A DNA stretch of 64,000 nt, taken from Lysobacterales bacterium (lineage in GTDB: Bacteria; Pseudomonadota; Gammaproteobacteria; Xanthomonadales; SZUA-5). Position 1 is the first letter of the stretch, and every line of letters starts with the position of its first letter. Below the pieces are notes generated by a model, which was not told the origin of the DNA, did not search any database, and saw only the letters and a program-made list of their open reading frames with translations. The position numbers and the translations under genes were made by a program. The stretch lies in NCBI GenBank assembly GCA_022844135.1, contig JALHMG010000005.1, forward strand, positions 13,324 to 77,323, in the 5' to 3' direction. Shown here one piece after another: positions 17,748-26,624 of the stretch.

Positions 17748-20270
17748 ATGGAACCGACACGCTGGCAGCGATTGCGCGAACTGTTTGAGCAGGCGATCGA
17801 TATGCCGCCAGGGCAGCGCGCGGCGTTTTTGCAGACCGCGTGCGGCAATGATGAGACTCTGCGTTCCGACGTGCAGGCGATGCTCGATGCCGATGATGGC
17901 GACGATGCGCTGGACGACTTGAGCGTTCGCGCCAAGGATCTGCTGAGCAGCGGCGAAGCCACACCCGACCTCCGCTGGAGCGGCGCGCGCCTTGGCCCGT
18001 GGCGTTTGCTTCGCGAAGTGGGGCGCGGCGGAATGGGCGCGGTCTGGCTCGCCGAGCGCAGCGATGGCGCCTATGTCGGACAGGCGGCGATCAAACTGAT
18101 GCGCGCAGGCAGCGATGCCGACGACCTCAGCAAGCGCTTTCGTGCCGAACGCCAGATACTGGCGCAACTGGACCACCCGAACATCGCGCGGCTGATCGAC
18201 GCCGGCCAGAGTACCGATGGTGTGCCATATCTGGCGATGGAATACGTCGACGGCGAACCGCTTGTGTCCTGGTGCGATCGGCGCCGACTGACCATCGAAC
18301 AGCGCGTCGGAGTGCTGCGCGCCGTGGCCGATGCCGTCGCGCACGCGCATCAGCGGCTCGTCGTACATCGCGACTTGAAGCCTTCCAACGTGCTGGTTAC
18401 GGCCGAGGGCCGCGTGCGGCTGCTTGATTTTGGCATCGCCAAACTGCTGGGCGACGACAGCGCCGCCACCGGCACCGGCTTGCAGCTATTCACCCCGGAA
18501 TACGCCGCGCCGGAACAAATTCGCGGCGAGGCGCCGACCACAGCGGTCGATATCTACGCACTCGGCGTGATGCTCTTCGAATTGCTTTGCGGCCAGCGCC
18601 CGTACCAGATCGACACGCCGAGCAGCCAGGCGCTGACGCGCGCGGTGCTGGAGCAGGAACCGCAGCGCCCTAGTCAGGCGTTGACCCGTCGCCACGTGGC
18701 CGATCCCGAATCGCTGGCGCTGAATCGGCGCAGCACACCGCAACGATTGCGGCAGCGCCTGCGCGGCGACCTGGATGCGATCGCACTCAAAGCGCTGCGC
18801 AAGGCGCCGAGCGCGCGCTACGCATCGGCGCACGCGCTGATCGCCGATCTCGACGCCTGGCTGGATCGGCGCCCGGTCGCCGCGCGGCGCGGTCAGCGCT
18901 CATATGTGATCGCGCGGTGGCTGCAGCGCCATGCGCTCGTCGCGGCGCTCGCCGGCGCAGCTGTGGCATCGTTGTTGGTCGGACTCGGTGGCGCGCTCTG
19001 GCAGGCGCGCGAGGCGTACGCGCAGCGCGCGCTCGCCGACGCCGCCCGCCGCACTGCCGAAACCGAGCGCAGCGCCGCACAGGCGCAGGCTAAACGCGCC
19101 GAATCCACGGTGAACTTCCTGACCGAGGTATTCGCCAAGGCCGATCCCGGTAGCACCGACGGTGCCGAGGTGACGGCGCGCGATCTGCTGCGCGCCGGCG
19201 AACGCGAAATGGCTGCCGACACAGAACTCGACGCCAGTTCGCGCATCGCGCTGATGGTCGCCATCGCCCGCGCCTACATGGGTCTGGGCGACGATCAGCG
19301 CATGCTGGAGCTGATGAAATCGATCGAGCCCGAACTGAACCGCGCCGATCCGCGTACAGCGCTCGACGGGTTAATAAACCTTGGCGTTGCGCTCAATCGC
19401 AACGGCAACCGTAGCAGCGCCTTCTCGACCTTCCAGGCCGCTGAAGCGTGGGCACGCGAGCATGGACTTAGCGATCCGCTGGTGCAGGCGCGGCTCGACT
19501 TGCTGATCGCCATAGAGCTCAGCAACCTCGACCGCGATGCCGAAGCGCTAGAGCGTATGCAACGTTCGCATCGGATTTATCTTTCGGAAACCGGCCCCGT
19601 GTCGCACGAGACCGTCAATGGTCTGGATGTGCTGATCGTTCTGCTCGAAGCGCAAGGTCGCAGCAGCGAAGGCGTCGCAGCGACGCAGCCCAGTGTCGAG
19701 GCGCTGGCGGCACATCCGGAAATCCCGCTGGCGCGTCGCGGCAGCATACTCGCGGCGCACGCCGGGGCGCTGCACCGCGCCGACAGGGCAGAGCAAGCCG
19801 AACCGTTCATGCGCGAGGCGCTGGCGTTAGACGAGAAGGTCTACGGCCCCGAGCACTGCGATGTTTCCTTCTCGCTGTCGAAACTGGTCGCGATTTTGCG
19901 CAAACAGCAACGCGGCGCCGAGGCGCTGCCCATCGCCGAGCGCTTTGTGGCGCTTCGTCGTCGCTGCTATCCCGCCTCCAGCACCATGTTGGCGTCGGCG
20001 CTGGTCGCGCTCGCCCAAGTGCAATTGCTGGCCGATCAGGCGGCTGCAGCGCAGGCCAACAGCGACGAGGCGCTGTCCATTTACCGCGCCATGGCAGCCA
20101 ATTCGAAATCCCTGGCATCGGCGCTGCTGCTGGCTGGAGAAATCCGCGTCGCCAGGAATGATCGCCCTGCACTCAAGCGCTTGATCGACGAGCTGGCACC
20201 CCTCAAAAGCATCCTCTCGCCCAGCGATCTGCGACGTTTGACGGCACTTCAGGCGGCGACAGAGCCATAA
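17748..20270 (+). CDS. transmembrane Ser/Thr protein kinase with TPR tail
   Basis: This 840-residue protein has an N-terminal helical leader (1-80) and a Hanks-type kinase domain (about 83-370) with the glycine loop GRGGMGAVW, catalytic HRDLKPSN, DFG and YAAPEQ, all intact. One membrane helix follows (about 395-417), then an Ala/Arg-rich probable coiled coil (420-470) and TPR-like helices (480-830). The kinase would be cytoplasmic and the TPR region periplasmic. Proteins of this form are habitually encoded beside ECF sigma factors of the type found at 15758-16312. The locus looks like a sensor kinase, sigma factor and secreted effectors; that link is inference. Confidence 0.92.
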   Translation: MEPTRWQRLRELFEQAIDMPPGQRAAFLQTACGNDETLRSDVQAMLDADDGDDALDDLSVRAKDLLSSGEATPDLRWSGARLGPWRLLREVGRGGMGAVWLAERSDGAYVGQAAIKLMRAGSDADDLSKRFRAERQILAQLDHPNIARLIDAGQSTDGVPYLAMEYVDGEPLVSWCDRRRLTIEQRVGVLRAVADAVAHAHQRLVVHRDLKPSNVLVTAEGRVRLLDFGIAKLLGDDSAATGTGLQLFTPEYAAPEQIRGEAPTTAVDIYALGVMLFELLCGQRPYQIDTPSSQALTRAVLEQEPQRPSQALTRRHVADPESLALNRRSTPQRLRQRLRGDLDAIALKALRKAPSARYASAHALIADLDAWLDRRPVAARRGQRSYVIARWLQRHALVAALAGAAVASLLVGLGGALWQAREAYAQRALADAARRTAETERSAAQAQAKRAESTVNFLTEVFAKADPGSTDGAEVTARDLLRAGEREMAADTELDASSRIALMVAIARAYMGLGDDQRMLELMKSIEPELNRADPRTALDGLINLGVALNRNGNRSSAFSTFQAAEAWAREHGLSDPLVQARLDLLIAIELSNLDRDAEALERMQRSHRIYLSETGPVSHETVNGLDVLIVLLEAQGRSSEGVAATQPSVEALAAHPEIPLARRGSILAAHAGALHRADRAEQAEPFMREALALDEKVYGPEHCDVSFSLSKLVAILRKQQRGAEALPIAERFVALRRRCYPASSTMLASALVALAQVQLLADQAAAAQANSDEALSIYRAMAANSKSLASALLLAGEIRVARNDRPALKRLIDELAPLKSILSPSDLRRLTALQAATEP

Positions 20271-20536
20271 CCCGACGGCGCTCACGTGCTCGCAAAAGCG
20301 GGAATCCAGCGCCTTCGATCTTGCCTGTCGCGCCGAGGAAATCACTGGCTCCATGCTTTCGCGGGGATGACCTGCTGGATCATACGTTCTGGAAACGTGC
20401 CCAGGGCTCACGGCCGAGGAAAGGCTCGCGCCTGGCGAGAATTTTTCTAAGTCCGTGTCGTTTCGTTCGCGCCGCCGCGAAACCGGCAGCAATCGCAAGA
20501 TGACTTGCGAGAACTCCAATCTCAAGGACACTGACC
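20271..20536. other. intergenic region with a degenerate dispersed-repeat motif
   Basis: No gene is seen in these 266 bp. The segment 20290-20370 contains GCGGGAATCCAG and a divergent TTTCGCGGGGATGACC. These resemble the two halves of the common proteobacterial intergenic repeat built on 'ATTCCCGC...GCGGGAATGAC'. The ribosome site AAGGA for the following gene lies at the right end. Confidence 0.35.
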
Positions 20537-20881
20537 ATGAAAGCCCATACGATCATTCTTTCCCTCATTGCCGGCCTGACTCTGGCCGTCAGCGCCAGCG
20601 CCAACGTCACTTACAGCAACCAGAAAATCACGCAAATCGCGTCCGGCGGCGTGTACAACGGCGATGTCGTGATCCGGCTGTCCGGGCACGGCACGTTGGC
20701 GCCGCCCAATTGCCACACGGACAGCTATTGGTCGCTGCGCTTCGATGGCACCACAGAAGCCGGCAAGCAGGCGCTGTCGATGGCGGTGCTGGCGCAAAGC
20801 ACCGGCGTGACTATCGATATTGCCGGCGAAAACCTCTGCTTGAGCGGCGCTCAGCAACTGCGCTGGATTCGCTTGAAGTGA
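20537..20881 (+). CDS. small secreted protein of unknown function
   Basis: This is a 114-residue protein with a clear signal peptide (MKAHTIILSLIAGLTLAVSASA). The mature chain is about 92 residues with two cysteines (in PPNCHTD and ENLCLSG), likely disulfide-bonded, and beta-strand-rich character (YSNQKITQIASGGVYNGDVVIRLSG). AAGGA precedes the ATG. It lies 56 bp upstream of a secreted serine hydrolase and could be co-transcribed with it. I do not recognise the family. Confidence 0.7.
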   Translation: MKAHTIILSLIAGLTLAVSASANVTYSNQKITQIASGGVYNGDVVIRLSGHGTLAPPNCHTDSYWSLRFDGTTEAGKQALSMAVLAQSTGVTIDIAGENLCLSGAQQLRWIRLK

Positions 20882-20937
20882 CCATGCGTCCGCGCGCAAG
20901 CATTCGCCGCGGACGGCCACCCCGACAAGGAACCAAC

Positions 20938-22197
20938 ATGCTCACAATCAAACAATGCCTGCCGGTCGCGCTTTCGCTGGCAATGAGTCCGCTCTGGGCT
21001 TGCGGCACACCGATCTACAACCCCACCGCGGTCACCGGGCGCGCCAGCGCGATGGATACCGAAGTCTTCGCCAGCGCGCTGATTGCCATTCTCGGCGAAA
21101 CACCGAACAAAGGCTGGTCTGCCACCCTGCGCAACAAGGAAAATCTGCAGGTGGCGACGGTCAACCATGGCCTCGCACGCACCGCCTGCGACGAGGATGG
21201 CGCCCAGGCCTTTACCAGCGCCACAGAGACGCCCTGGGGCAGCGTCAGCAAGCTGATCACCACGGCGTCCGCGTTGCGTGTGGCGAAACTGCGTAACGTC
21301 AGTCTCGACGAGCCGCTGGTCGAGCACTTGCCGTATCGCTGGCGCAATCTCGTTCACAACCGCATCGAACTTGGCGAGAACGGCTCAGGCCCGGTGACGC
21401 TGCGCATGATGTTGCAGCATCGCGGCGGCTTCCATCACAGCAGTTGCTTTAATCGCAACATCAAAGATCGTTTGATCGATGGCGATATGGTGAACTGCGG
21501 AACCGCGCAGGAACCTAACTGGCCGCCCGCCGTGGGCCAACGTTCCTACGCCAATATGTCCCAGGCCATATTTCAGATCGCGCTGGCTTACATGGACAAT
21601 CCGCTCGCCATGAACTTCTACGAAGTCCAGTGGGACGACATCCCGATCGCCAACTACGATGCGCAAATCCAGGCCATCACCAATGCGTTTTACGTCAACT
21701 ATGTCAAAGACAATCTGTTCGCGCCGATCGGCATCACCGGCACCTGCGATCTGTCCGACGTGGCCAGCGTTCCGGGGTCGAACTACACCCTTTGGTACAG
21801 CAACGCTGCCGACACGTCGGGCACGGCGGTACCGAACGGCAGCAGCAGTTGCGCTGCCGGCGCCTGGAGCATGTCGAGCGGCGAGATGTCGCATTTCTTG
21901 AATCGACTGAAGTTCGGCAATCTGATCGACGCCGACAGCTACGCGCTGATGGAGCAAGGTTCGCTCGACAGCCTCGGCTGGTGGAAGAGCGATTGGAGCA
22001 TCGGCACGGTGTACTCGCATAACGGTGCCTGGGGCAACACACGATCGGAGGTACGCGCGTTGCCCGGCGGATACACCGCAACGCTGGTCACCAACTCGGC
22101 GCCTTACGACATCCTCGCCACCGCACTCAACGAGGCCGCCGTCGCCTCGCGCGTCAAAGGAATCAGCGACATCCATAGCGTCTTGTATCGCCAATAA
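20938..22197 (+). CDS. secreted serine hydrolase of the beta-lactamase/PBP fold
   Basis: The 419-residue product has a signal peptide (MLTIKQCLPVALSLAMSPLWA) and the three active-site motifs of the family: SVSK (S-x-x-K) in PWGSVSKLIT, the tyrosine motif YAN in RSYANMSQ, and HNG in YSHNGAWG. Members include esterases, D-aminopeptidases and penicillin-recognising enzymes; the substrate cannot be assigned. Several Cys suggest disulfides in the periplasm. I chose the ATG at 20938, preceded by AAGGA, over an upstream in-frame ATG at 20884 that lacks a secretion signal at its start. One of three paralogous serine hydrolases in the window. Confidence 0.85.
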   Translation: MLTIKQCLPVALSLAMSPLWACGTPIYNPTAVTGRASAMDTEVFASALIAILGETPNKGWSATLRNKENLQVATVNHGLARTACDEDGAQAFTSATETPWGSVSKLITTASALRVAKLRNVSLDEPLVEHLPYRWRNLVHNRIELGENGSGPVTLRMMLQHRGGFHHSSCFNRNIKDRLIDGDMVNCGTAQEPNWPPAVGQRSYANMSQAIFQIALAYMDNPLAMNFYEVQWDDIPIANYDAQIQAITNAFYVNYVKDNLFAPIGITGTCDLSDVASVPGSNYTLWYSNAADTSGTAVPNGSSSCAAGAWSMSSGEMSHFLNRLKFGNLIDADSYALMEQGSLDSLGWWKSDWSIGTVYSHNGAWGNTRSEVRALPGGYTATLVTNSAPYDILATALNEAAVASRVKGISDIHSVLYRQ

Positions 22198-22211
22198 AGC
22201 AGACACACCGA

Positions 22212-22235
22212 CGCGGATTGCAACTGCAGTCCGCG
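22212..22235 (+). terminator. stem-loop after the serine hydrolase gene
   Basis: CGCGGATTGCA, AC loop, TGCAGTCCGCG form an 11-bp stem containing one G-U pair, 14 bp after the stop codon. No T-run follows, so its efficiency as an intrinsic terminator is uncertain. Confidence 0.4.
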
Positions 22236-22260
22236 ATCGGCTCGGTGCGTAAGGCGCCAG

Positions 22261-22569
22261 CTAGCGAACGCGGGAGGAGCTGTTGCCAGTGCTGGCCTTG
22301 CTCATCGAGTTGGCAATTGAGGATACGCATGTCGCCAGCACCTTCCAATCGCACCGGCGATCCGCACGTGCACCGTCAATCAGCACCGAACCATCACGCG
22401 AAACGTGGATGTCCGCACGCGCAGAACCACAGGTCGTCGGGTTCAAGTTGAATCCCGTGCGTGCCGGAATCGCTGGCGACATCGACGGCAGCGATGTGGC
22501 GTCGATCCGATGACAAAGGTCGACTACGAACAGCGCGCCATCAGAACGCTGTGACGGGCTCCGTCTCAT
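22261..22569 (-). pseudogene. possible remnant of a small secreted-protein gene
   Basis: The minus frame stays open for 102 codons and overlaps the end of the upstream regulator gene. It contains FNLNPTTCGSARADIHV and CDWKVLATC. A hydrophobic-poor N-terminus and no signal peptide or ribosome site are visible. The 'NPTTCGSA' stretch resembles the cysteine motif of small secreted proteins, so this may be a decayed relative whose 5' end is lost. Weak evidence; it could be chance. Confidence 0.22.
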
Positions 22570-24574
22570 GGAGCATGAGAGACACGTCTTCGACGCTGGT
22601 GGTGGCGTAGAGAATCGTGCCGGCCGTGGTCACCGCGAGGCCCGAGCGGAAGTAGAAATCGTCCAGGTCCGCGATAGCGTCGTCCACACCCGTGTTGGGA
22701 TCGAGGCGGCGCAACACCGCGCGATCGGGCGGTTCGCGGCGGATATAGATCACCCGGCCCTGCGCAACTGCGACGTTCGCCCAGTCCGATGGCGCCGTGG
22801 CCGGCGTGAGTAACTTCGGCGGCGCATCCGTGCGCTTCAAATCGATCCGATAGAGGCCGCCTTTCACGGGATCGACCGTGACCAGTTCTTGTGCGCTCAG
22901 CACATAGACTGCGCGTGCGGGCGTTTCGGCGACGCGCGTCGCCATCCCTTTTTCGACGTCGACCTGCCAGACGCGCCACGTGCCGTCGCGGTCGGACGCG
23001 AAGTAGATCGCGCGGCCGTCTGGCGACCAAGCCGGCGACATGTCGTTGGCGGCGTGGTCCGTGAGGCGCTTCTGCACACCATCCCGGTTCACCAGATAAA
23101 GGTTGAAGTGCCCGCGCTGTGGCGCCGAGAAGGCGATCGCCTTGCCGTCCGGTGCGAATTTTGGCGTGTGAATGTAGGCGTCGCCGAAGTGCGTGAGTTG
23201 CTTAGGGTTGGGTCCTTCTGCAAGCCACACCTCGGGGGCGCCGCCACGATCGGAGACAAAAGCAATTGCACCGTCGCTCGCGATGTCGGGATGCCATTCA
23301 AGACGCGTCGAGTCCGGCGGTAGCGCGACCGAGCTCTGCCCGAAGAGTTTCAATCCGCCCGATTCCGTCCACGCTTCGTAGGCGATGCGCGCGCCCGAGA
23401 CCGAGGGGTTCTCGACATCTTGCAGCGACGGCAGAACCGACGTCGACACGCGACCTCCGATCGGGACGCGATACAAGCCAAAACTGCCGCCGCGATTGGA
23501 ACCATAGACGATTGCACGACTGTCGCTCGTCCAGTCGAGACCGTGGACCTTTGAGTTGTCGAAGGTGATGCGGGTCAGAGTGCCGGTCGCCGTGTCGATC
23601 GAATAGACGTCCTCCGCACCAATCGCCGTGGACAACGTGAGAGCGAGCGCGGTGCCGTCGGGACTGAAGCGCGCGTCTTCGGCACCCCGCGTTCGATCGA
23701 TAGAGAATTGCGGTGCGTCGCCATCAAACGCGATGAGCGCCAGCTGCGCTGGCTCAAGGCGTTCGTCGGCGCGGGTGAGCGCCAAGAGCCGCCCGTCAGG
23801 CGACCAGTCGAGCGAGTGGATGAACTTTGCCCCGCACGCGGCGGCGCGTCGTGCGTTGCCTCCGGGGACGGCCATACGCATTACGTCGCATGCTTCGCCC
23901 TCTCGGCGGATGAACACGAGTTCATCGCCGGTCTGCGACCAAACCGGGTGTTGCTCGCGTGCGGCATCGTTGGTGAGCCGTTGCGGCTCGCCGCCCGCGA
24001 CGCTCTTTAGATAGAGATCCCATCGACCCCCAGCGTCGCGGTGCGCGAAAGCGAGTTGGCCACCTGCTGGCGCCAGGGCGGGATAGAGTTCCAGGCCAGG
24101 AAGCGCAGTCAGCGGGCGAACGCGGCCACCCATGTCTGCGCCCGGCGGCGTTCGGAATGACAAGACAGCGGCCGCGCCGATCGAAAAGGCAACTGCCACT
24201 GCAATCACGACAGCAGCTGGCGAAATGGACGTGGATGCCTGATTCGTTTGGACCGGCGATCCAGCCTCCGCAACAAGTAGATATCCAAGCTTGGGCAGGG
24301 ACTTGATTTCGACGCCCTGCCCCTGACCGAACACACGCCTGAGCGACGAAATGCAGCGGGTCAGCGCGTCGTCGGTGACGACGCGTCCCTCCCACACCTC
24401 TTCGAAGAGTTTTTCGCGCGATACGGTTTCGCCGGGTGTCCTCGCCAGGGCGACCAGTACGGCCATTACCTTCGGCTCGAGGCGCGTCACGGTTTCGCCA
24501 AGCCTGACCTCGCCGCGCGCGGGCGCGATCTCGAAGGCGCCAAGTCGGAACGGTCCGACGGCGATCAGGTCCAT
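22541..24574 (-). CDS. CadC-like transmembrane regulator: winged helix plus TolB-like (PD40) beta-propeller
   Basis: The 677-residue product has an OmpR/CadC-type winged-helix DNA-binding domain (residues about 5-105: LEPKVMAVLVALARTPGETVSREKL, then DDALTRCISSLRRVFG, then IKSLPKLGYLL). One membrane helix follows (about 124-146). A long periplasmic region then carries repeated PD40/WD40-like blades such as 'HPVWSQTGDELVFI', 'SPDGRLLALTR' and 'SPAWSPDGRAIYFASDRDG'. Such proteins are one-component membrane regulators that act without a phosphorelay; the propeller probably senses a ligand or partner. It is divergent from the PDZ-hydrolase at 24720, its likeliest target. The ligand is unknown. Confidence 0.88.
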   Translation of the reverse strand: MDLIAVGPFRLGAFEIAPARGEVRLGETVTRLEPKVMAVLVALARTPGETVSREKLFEEVWEGRVVTDDALTRCISSLRRVFGQGQGVEIKSLPKLGYLLVAEAGSPVQTNQASTSISPAAVVIAVAVAFSIGAAAVLSFRTPPGADMGGRVRPLTALPGLELYPALAPAGGQLAFAHRDAGGRWDLYLKSVAGGEPQRLTNDAAREQHPVWSQTGDELVFIRREGEACDVMRMAVPGGNARRAAACGAKFIHSLDWSPDGRLLALTRADERLEPAQLALIAFDGDAPQFSIDRTRGAEDARFSPDGTALALTLSTAIGAEDVYSIDTATGTLTRITFDNSKVHGLDWTSDSRAIVYGSNRGGSFGLYRVPIGGRVSTSVLPSLQDVENPSVSGARIAYEAWTESGGLKLFGQSSVALPPDSTRLEWHPDIASDGAIAFVSDRGGAPEVWLAEGPNPKQLTHFGDAYIHTPKFAPDGKAIAFSAPQRGHFNLYLVNRDGVQKRLTDHAANDMSPAWSPDGRAIYFASDRDGTWRVWQVDVEKGMATRVAETPARAVYVLSAQELVTVDPVKGGLYRIDLKRTDAPPKLLTPATAPSDWANVAVAQGRVIYIRREPPDRAVLRRLDPNTGVDDAIADLDDFYFRSGLAVTTAGTILYATTSVEDVSLMLHETEPVTAF

Positions 24575-24719
24575 AAGCTTCCGGCGTCAGATCGGGCAAC
24601 CATTCTGGGGATAGCACCTGCCAATCGCAAATATCGGCTTTTCATCGGGCGTTCGTCGGGACATTGAGATCGGTCGTTTGTCATTTTCCGCAACTCGATC
24701 AGCCTCAAGGGACATCCTC

Positions 24720-26075
24720 ATGCGTTACACAATCGTGATCCTCTCTTTGCTCGCTGCGCTCGCGGCGACCGGCGCCGCTCAAGCCGCCGCTCACATGGCA
24801 GGCGACTTGCCACGGCGCGCTGCTCTGGGTTTCGCGGTCGAACCAGACGATGGTGCAATAAAAGTGGTCCAAGTGGACGAAGCGTCCGCTGCGGCCGCGG
24901 CCGGGCTTCGTGTCGGCGATCAGATCATGTCGATCAGCAGTGGCTGGACCGGAAACGTGCTCGACGATGTGGATCGGATCCGCCGGACACCTGGCAATAG
25001 CGAACTTGGGTTGACCGTCTCGCGCCAAGCGCAACGGCTGGACCTGAAATTCACAGTGCCGCCGAGGCCGCTGGAAGACATGCCAGGCATGGACAGTTAC
25101 TACGACGTCGCCGAGGTGGGCGGCGCGAGGCTTCGCACGATCACGGCCGTGCCAGCCGGTTCGAGCGGTCGCCTGCCCGTTCTGTTGCTGACGCAATGGG
25201 TGTCCTGCGGTTCGATCGAGCACAATGCGCAAAGCCCGTGGCGGCGCGCCGCCGCGCAGTTCGTGCGCGCGCAGAAGATCGCCCTCGTGCGGGTCGAGCG
25301 CGCCTCCGACGGCGACAGCGAGGGGCCGGCTTGCCATAAGCTCGATTACGATACCGAGGTTCGACACTACGTCGAAGCCTTCGATGCCGTGCTGTTGTCG
25401 AACAACCGGCTGGATCCTTCTCGCGTGTTCATCATGGGATCGAGCCTCGGCAGCACCACGGCACCCTTGGTCGGACTTGCGCTGCAGGAGCGTGGGCGGC
25501 GTGTGCTCGGCGCCGCCGTGCAGGGCGGCGGTGCGGTCACCTATTTTGAGCGCATGATGCACTTCGAACGCTTCTATCTGGAACGGCGGCCGGACGCTGT
25601 GAAGCCGCACGAGATTCACGATCAGATGATGAAGCGTATCCACTTTCTACATGAGTACTTGATCGCGGGCCGTTCGCCGGACGAGATCGTGCGCGACGAT
25701 GCGGAGATGGCGGCTCTGCGAAAGGACATTCGTGGACTCGGGGCTGGTGAGCACTATGGGAGGCCCTACGCGTGGCACCAACAAGCGGCGCGACGCAATT
25801 TCCTGGCCGCGTGGGCCGCACTGGATGCTCGAGTGCTGGTCGTTTTCGGCGAATACGATCAGTTCGAAACGGCCCACGGGCACGCGATCATTGCGCAAAT
25901 GGTCAACAGGTTGCGCCCGGGAACCGCACGTTATCTGGAGATTAAGGGCGCCGACCATGATCTCGTCATGCACCGCACAGCTGAAGAGGCGTACGCGGAT
26001 GCGGAGAGCACGCAGCGGCGAGACAAAGAGTTTTTCGACGCGCTCGCCCAGATGATGCGACAGGCGATGCGTTAG
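24720..26075 (+). CDS. secreted PDZ-domain alpha/beta-hydrolase
   Basis: The 451-residue product has a signal peptide (MRYTIVILSLLAALAATGAAQA). A PDZ-like domain follows (residues about 35-115, LGFAVEPDDGAIKVVQVDEASAAAAAGLRVGDQI). The alpha/beta-hydrolase domain has nucleophile elbow MGSSLGS (G-S-S-L-G), an acid candidate in FGEYDQFE and a histidine candidate in KGADHDLVMH. The combination suggests a periplasmic esterase or peptidase whose PDZ part recruits a partner. AAGGGA precedes the chosen ATG; a longer frame upstream lacks a secretion signal at its N-terminus. It is divergent from the winged-helix/propeller regulator across 145 bp. Confidence 0.85.
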   Translation: MRYTIVILSLLAALAATGAAQAAAHMAGDLPRRAALGFAVEPDDGAIKVVQVDEASAAAAAGLRVGDQIMSISSGWTGNVLDDVDRIRRTPGNSELGLTVSRQAQRLDLKFTVPPRPLEDMPGMDSYYDVAEVGGARLRTITAVPAGSSGRLPVLLLTQWVSCGSIEHNAQSPWRRAAAQFVRAQKIALVRVERASDGDSEGPACHKLDYDTEVRHYVEAFDAVLLSNNRLDPSRVFIMGSSLGSTTAPLVGLALQERGRRVLGAAVQGGGAVTYFERMMHFERFYLERRPDAVKPHEIHDQMMKRIHFLHEYLIAGRSPDEIVRDDAEMAALRKDIRGLGAGEHYGRPYAWHQQAARRNFLAAWAALDARVLVVFGEYDQFETAHGHAIIAQMVNRLRPGTARYLEIKGADHDLVMHRTAEEAYADAESTQRRDKEFFDALAQMMRQAMR

Positions 26076-26173
26076 GACGCCTTCATTACAACGGGGCCGC
26101 CCGACACAGGAGTAGCATCCTGCAATCGTTCTCGATCACCAGACCGTAGAGCGCGTTACCGATCGCTGAGCCA

Positions 26174-26383
26174 ATGACCAAAGAACTCGAAACCTTCGTC
26201 ACCGCCTGGCGCGAGGTCGCGCCGATCCTCGAAGCAATGCGCGATGAAGAATTGCGCGCCACACCGCTGCCCGTGGCGATGGCGCAACTGTCCAGCATGA
26301 TCGACTCTGCCGTGTTCCTAAAACCGCTAACGGACACCTCGGGCTTGGTCGAAATGCAGCGCATTTTCGCCAAGCTGCGATGA
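26174..26383 (+). CDS. small hypothetical protein
   Basis: This 69-residue, largely helical, charged protein (MTKELETFVTAWREVAPILE...) has no signal peptide or recognised motif. It overlaps the next tiny ORF by 4 nt (ATGA), which suggests translational coupling. No strong ribosome site was seen. Could be a real small cytoplasmic protein or a remnant. Confidence 0.4.
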   Translation: MTKELETFVTAWREVAPILEAMRDEELRATPLPVAMAQLSSMIDSAVFLKPLTDTSGLVEMQRIFAKLR

Positions 26384-26478
26384 ACGTCCTGATCGATGCG
26401 GCGATAGCGGTGCAACGCGATTCGCAGGCGCTGGACGAGTTCGAACGACTGGTGGCGCGGGTGCGCTCGACGACTTGA
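26380..26478 (+). CDS. very small ORF coupled to the preceding one
   Basis: A 32-residue ORF (MNVLIDAAIAVQRDSQALDE...ARVRSTT) starts in the ATGA overlap with the preceding gene. The amphipathic helical pattern is plausible, but nothing identifies it. It may be the separated C-terminal part of a longer protein. Confidence 0.25.
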   Translation: MNVLIDAAIAVQRDSQALDEFERLVARVRSTT

Positions 26479-26535
26479 GGGCCGGCGGCGGAAACCGCGC
26501 CGACGGATCACGGCACGGTCATTGGATTTCGGCGC

Positions 26536-26597
26536 GCGGGTTCCGCCCTACGTCTGCACACCGCGTACGGCGGATTCCCGCGTAGGGTGGAACCCGC
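26536..26597. repeat. long near-perfect inverted repeat
   Basis: Left arm GCGGGTTCCGCCCTACG (26536-26552) and right arm CGTAGGGTGGAACCCGC (26581-26597) pair at 16 of 17 positions across a 28-nt spacer. It lies between the small ORFs and the convergent ankyrin-lipoprotein gene. It may act as a bidirectional transcription end or be a dispersed 'GTAGGGTGGAACC'-type intergenic repeat. Confidence 0.6.
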
Positions 26598-26624
26598 ACA
26601 AGCTTCATCGTGCGGATTCCACCG

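Noticed and set aside
20455-20937. Upstream extension of the serine hydrolase frame
   Set aside because: It overlaps the small secreted-protein gene and has no secretion signal; ribosome site and signal peptide support 20938.
22283-22513. Plus-strand ORF after the serine hydrolase
   Set aside because: Antisense to the possible remnant at 22261-22569; no ribosome site or motif.
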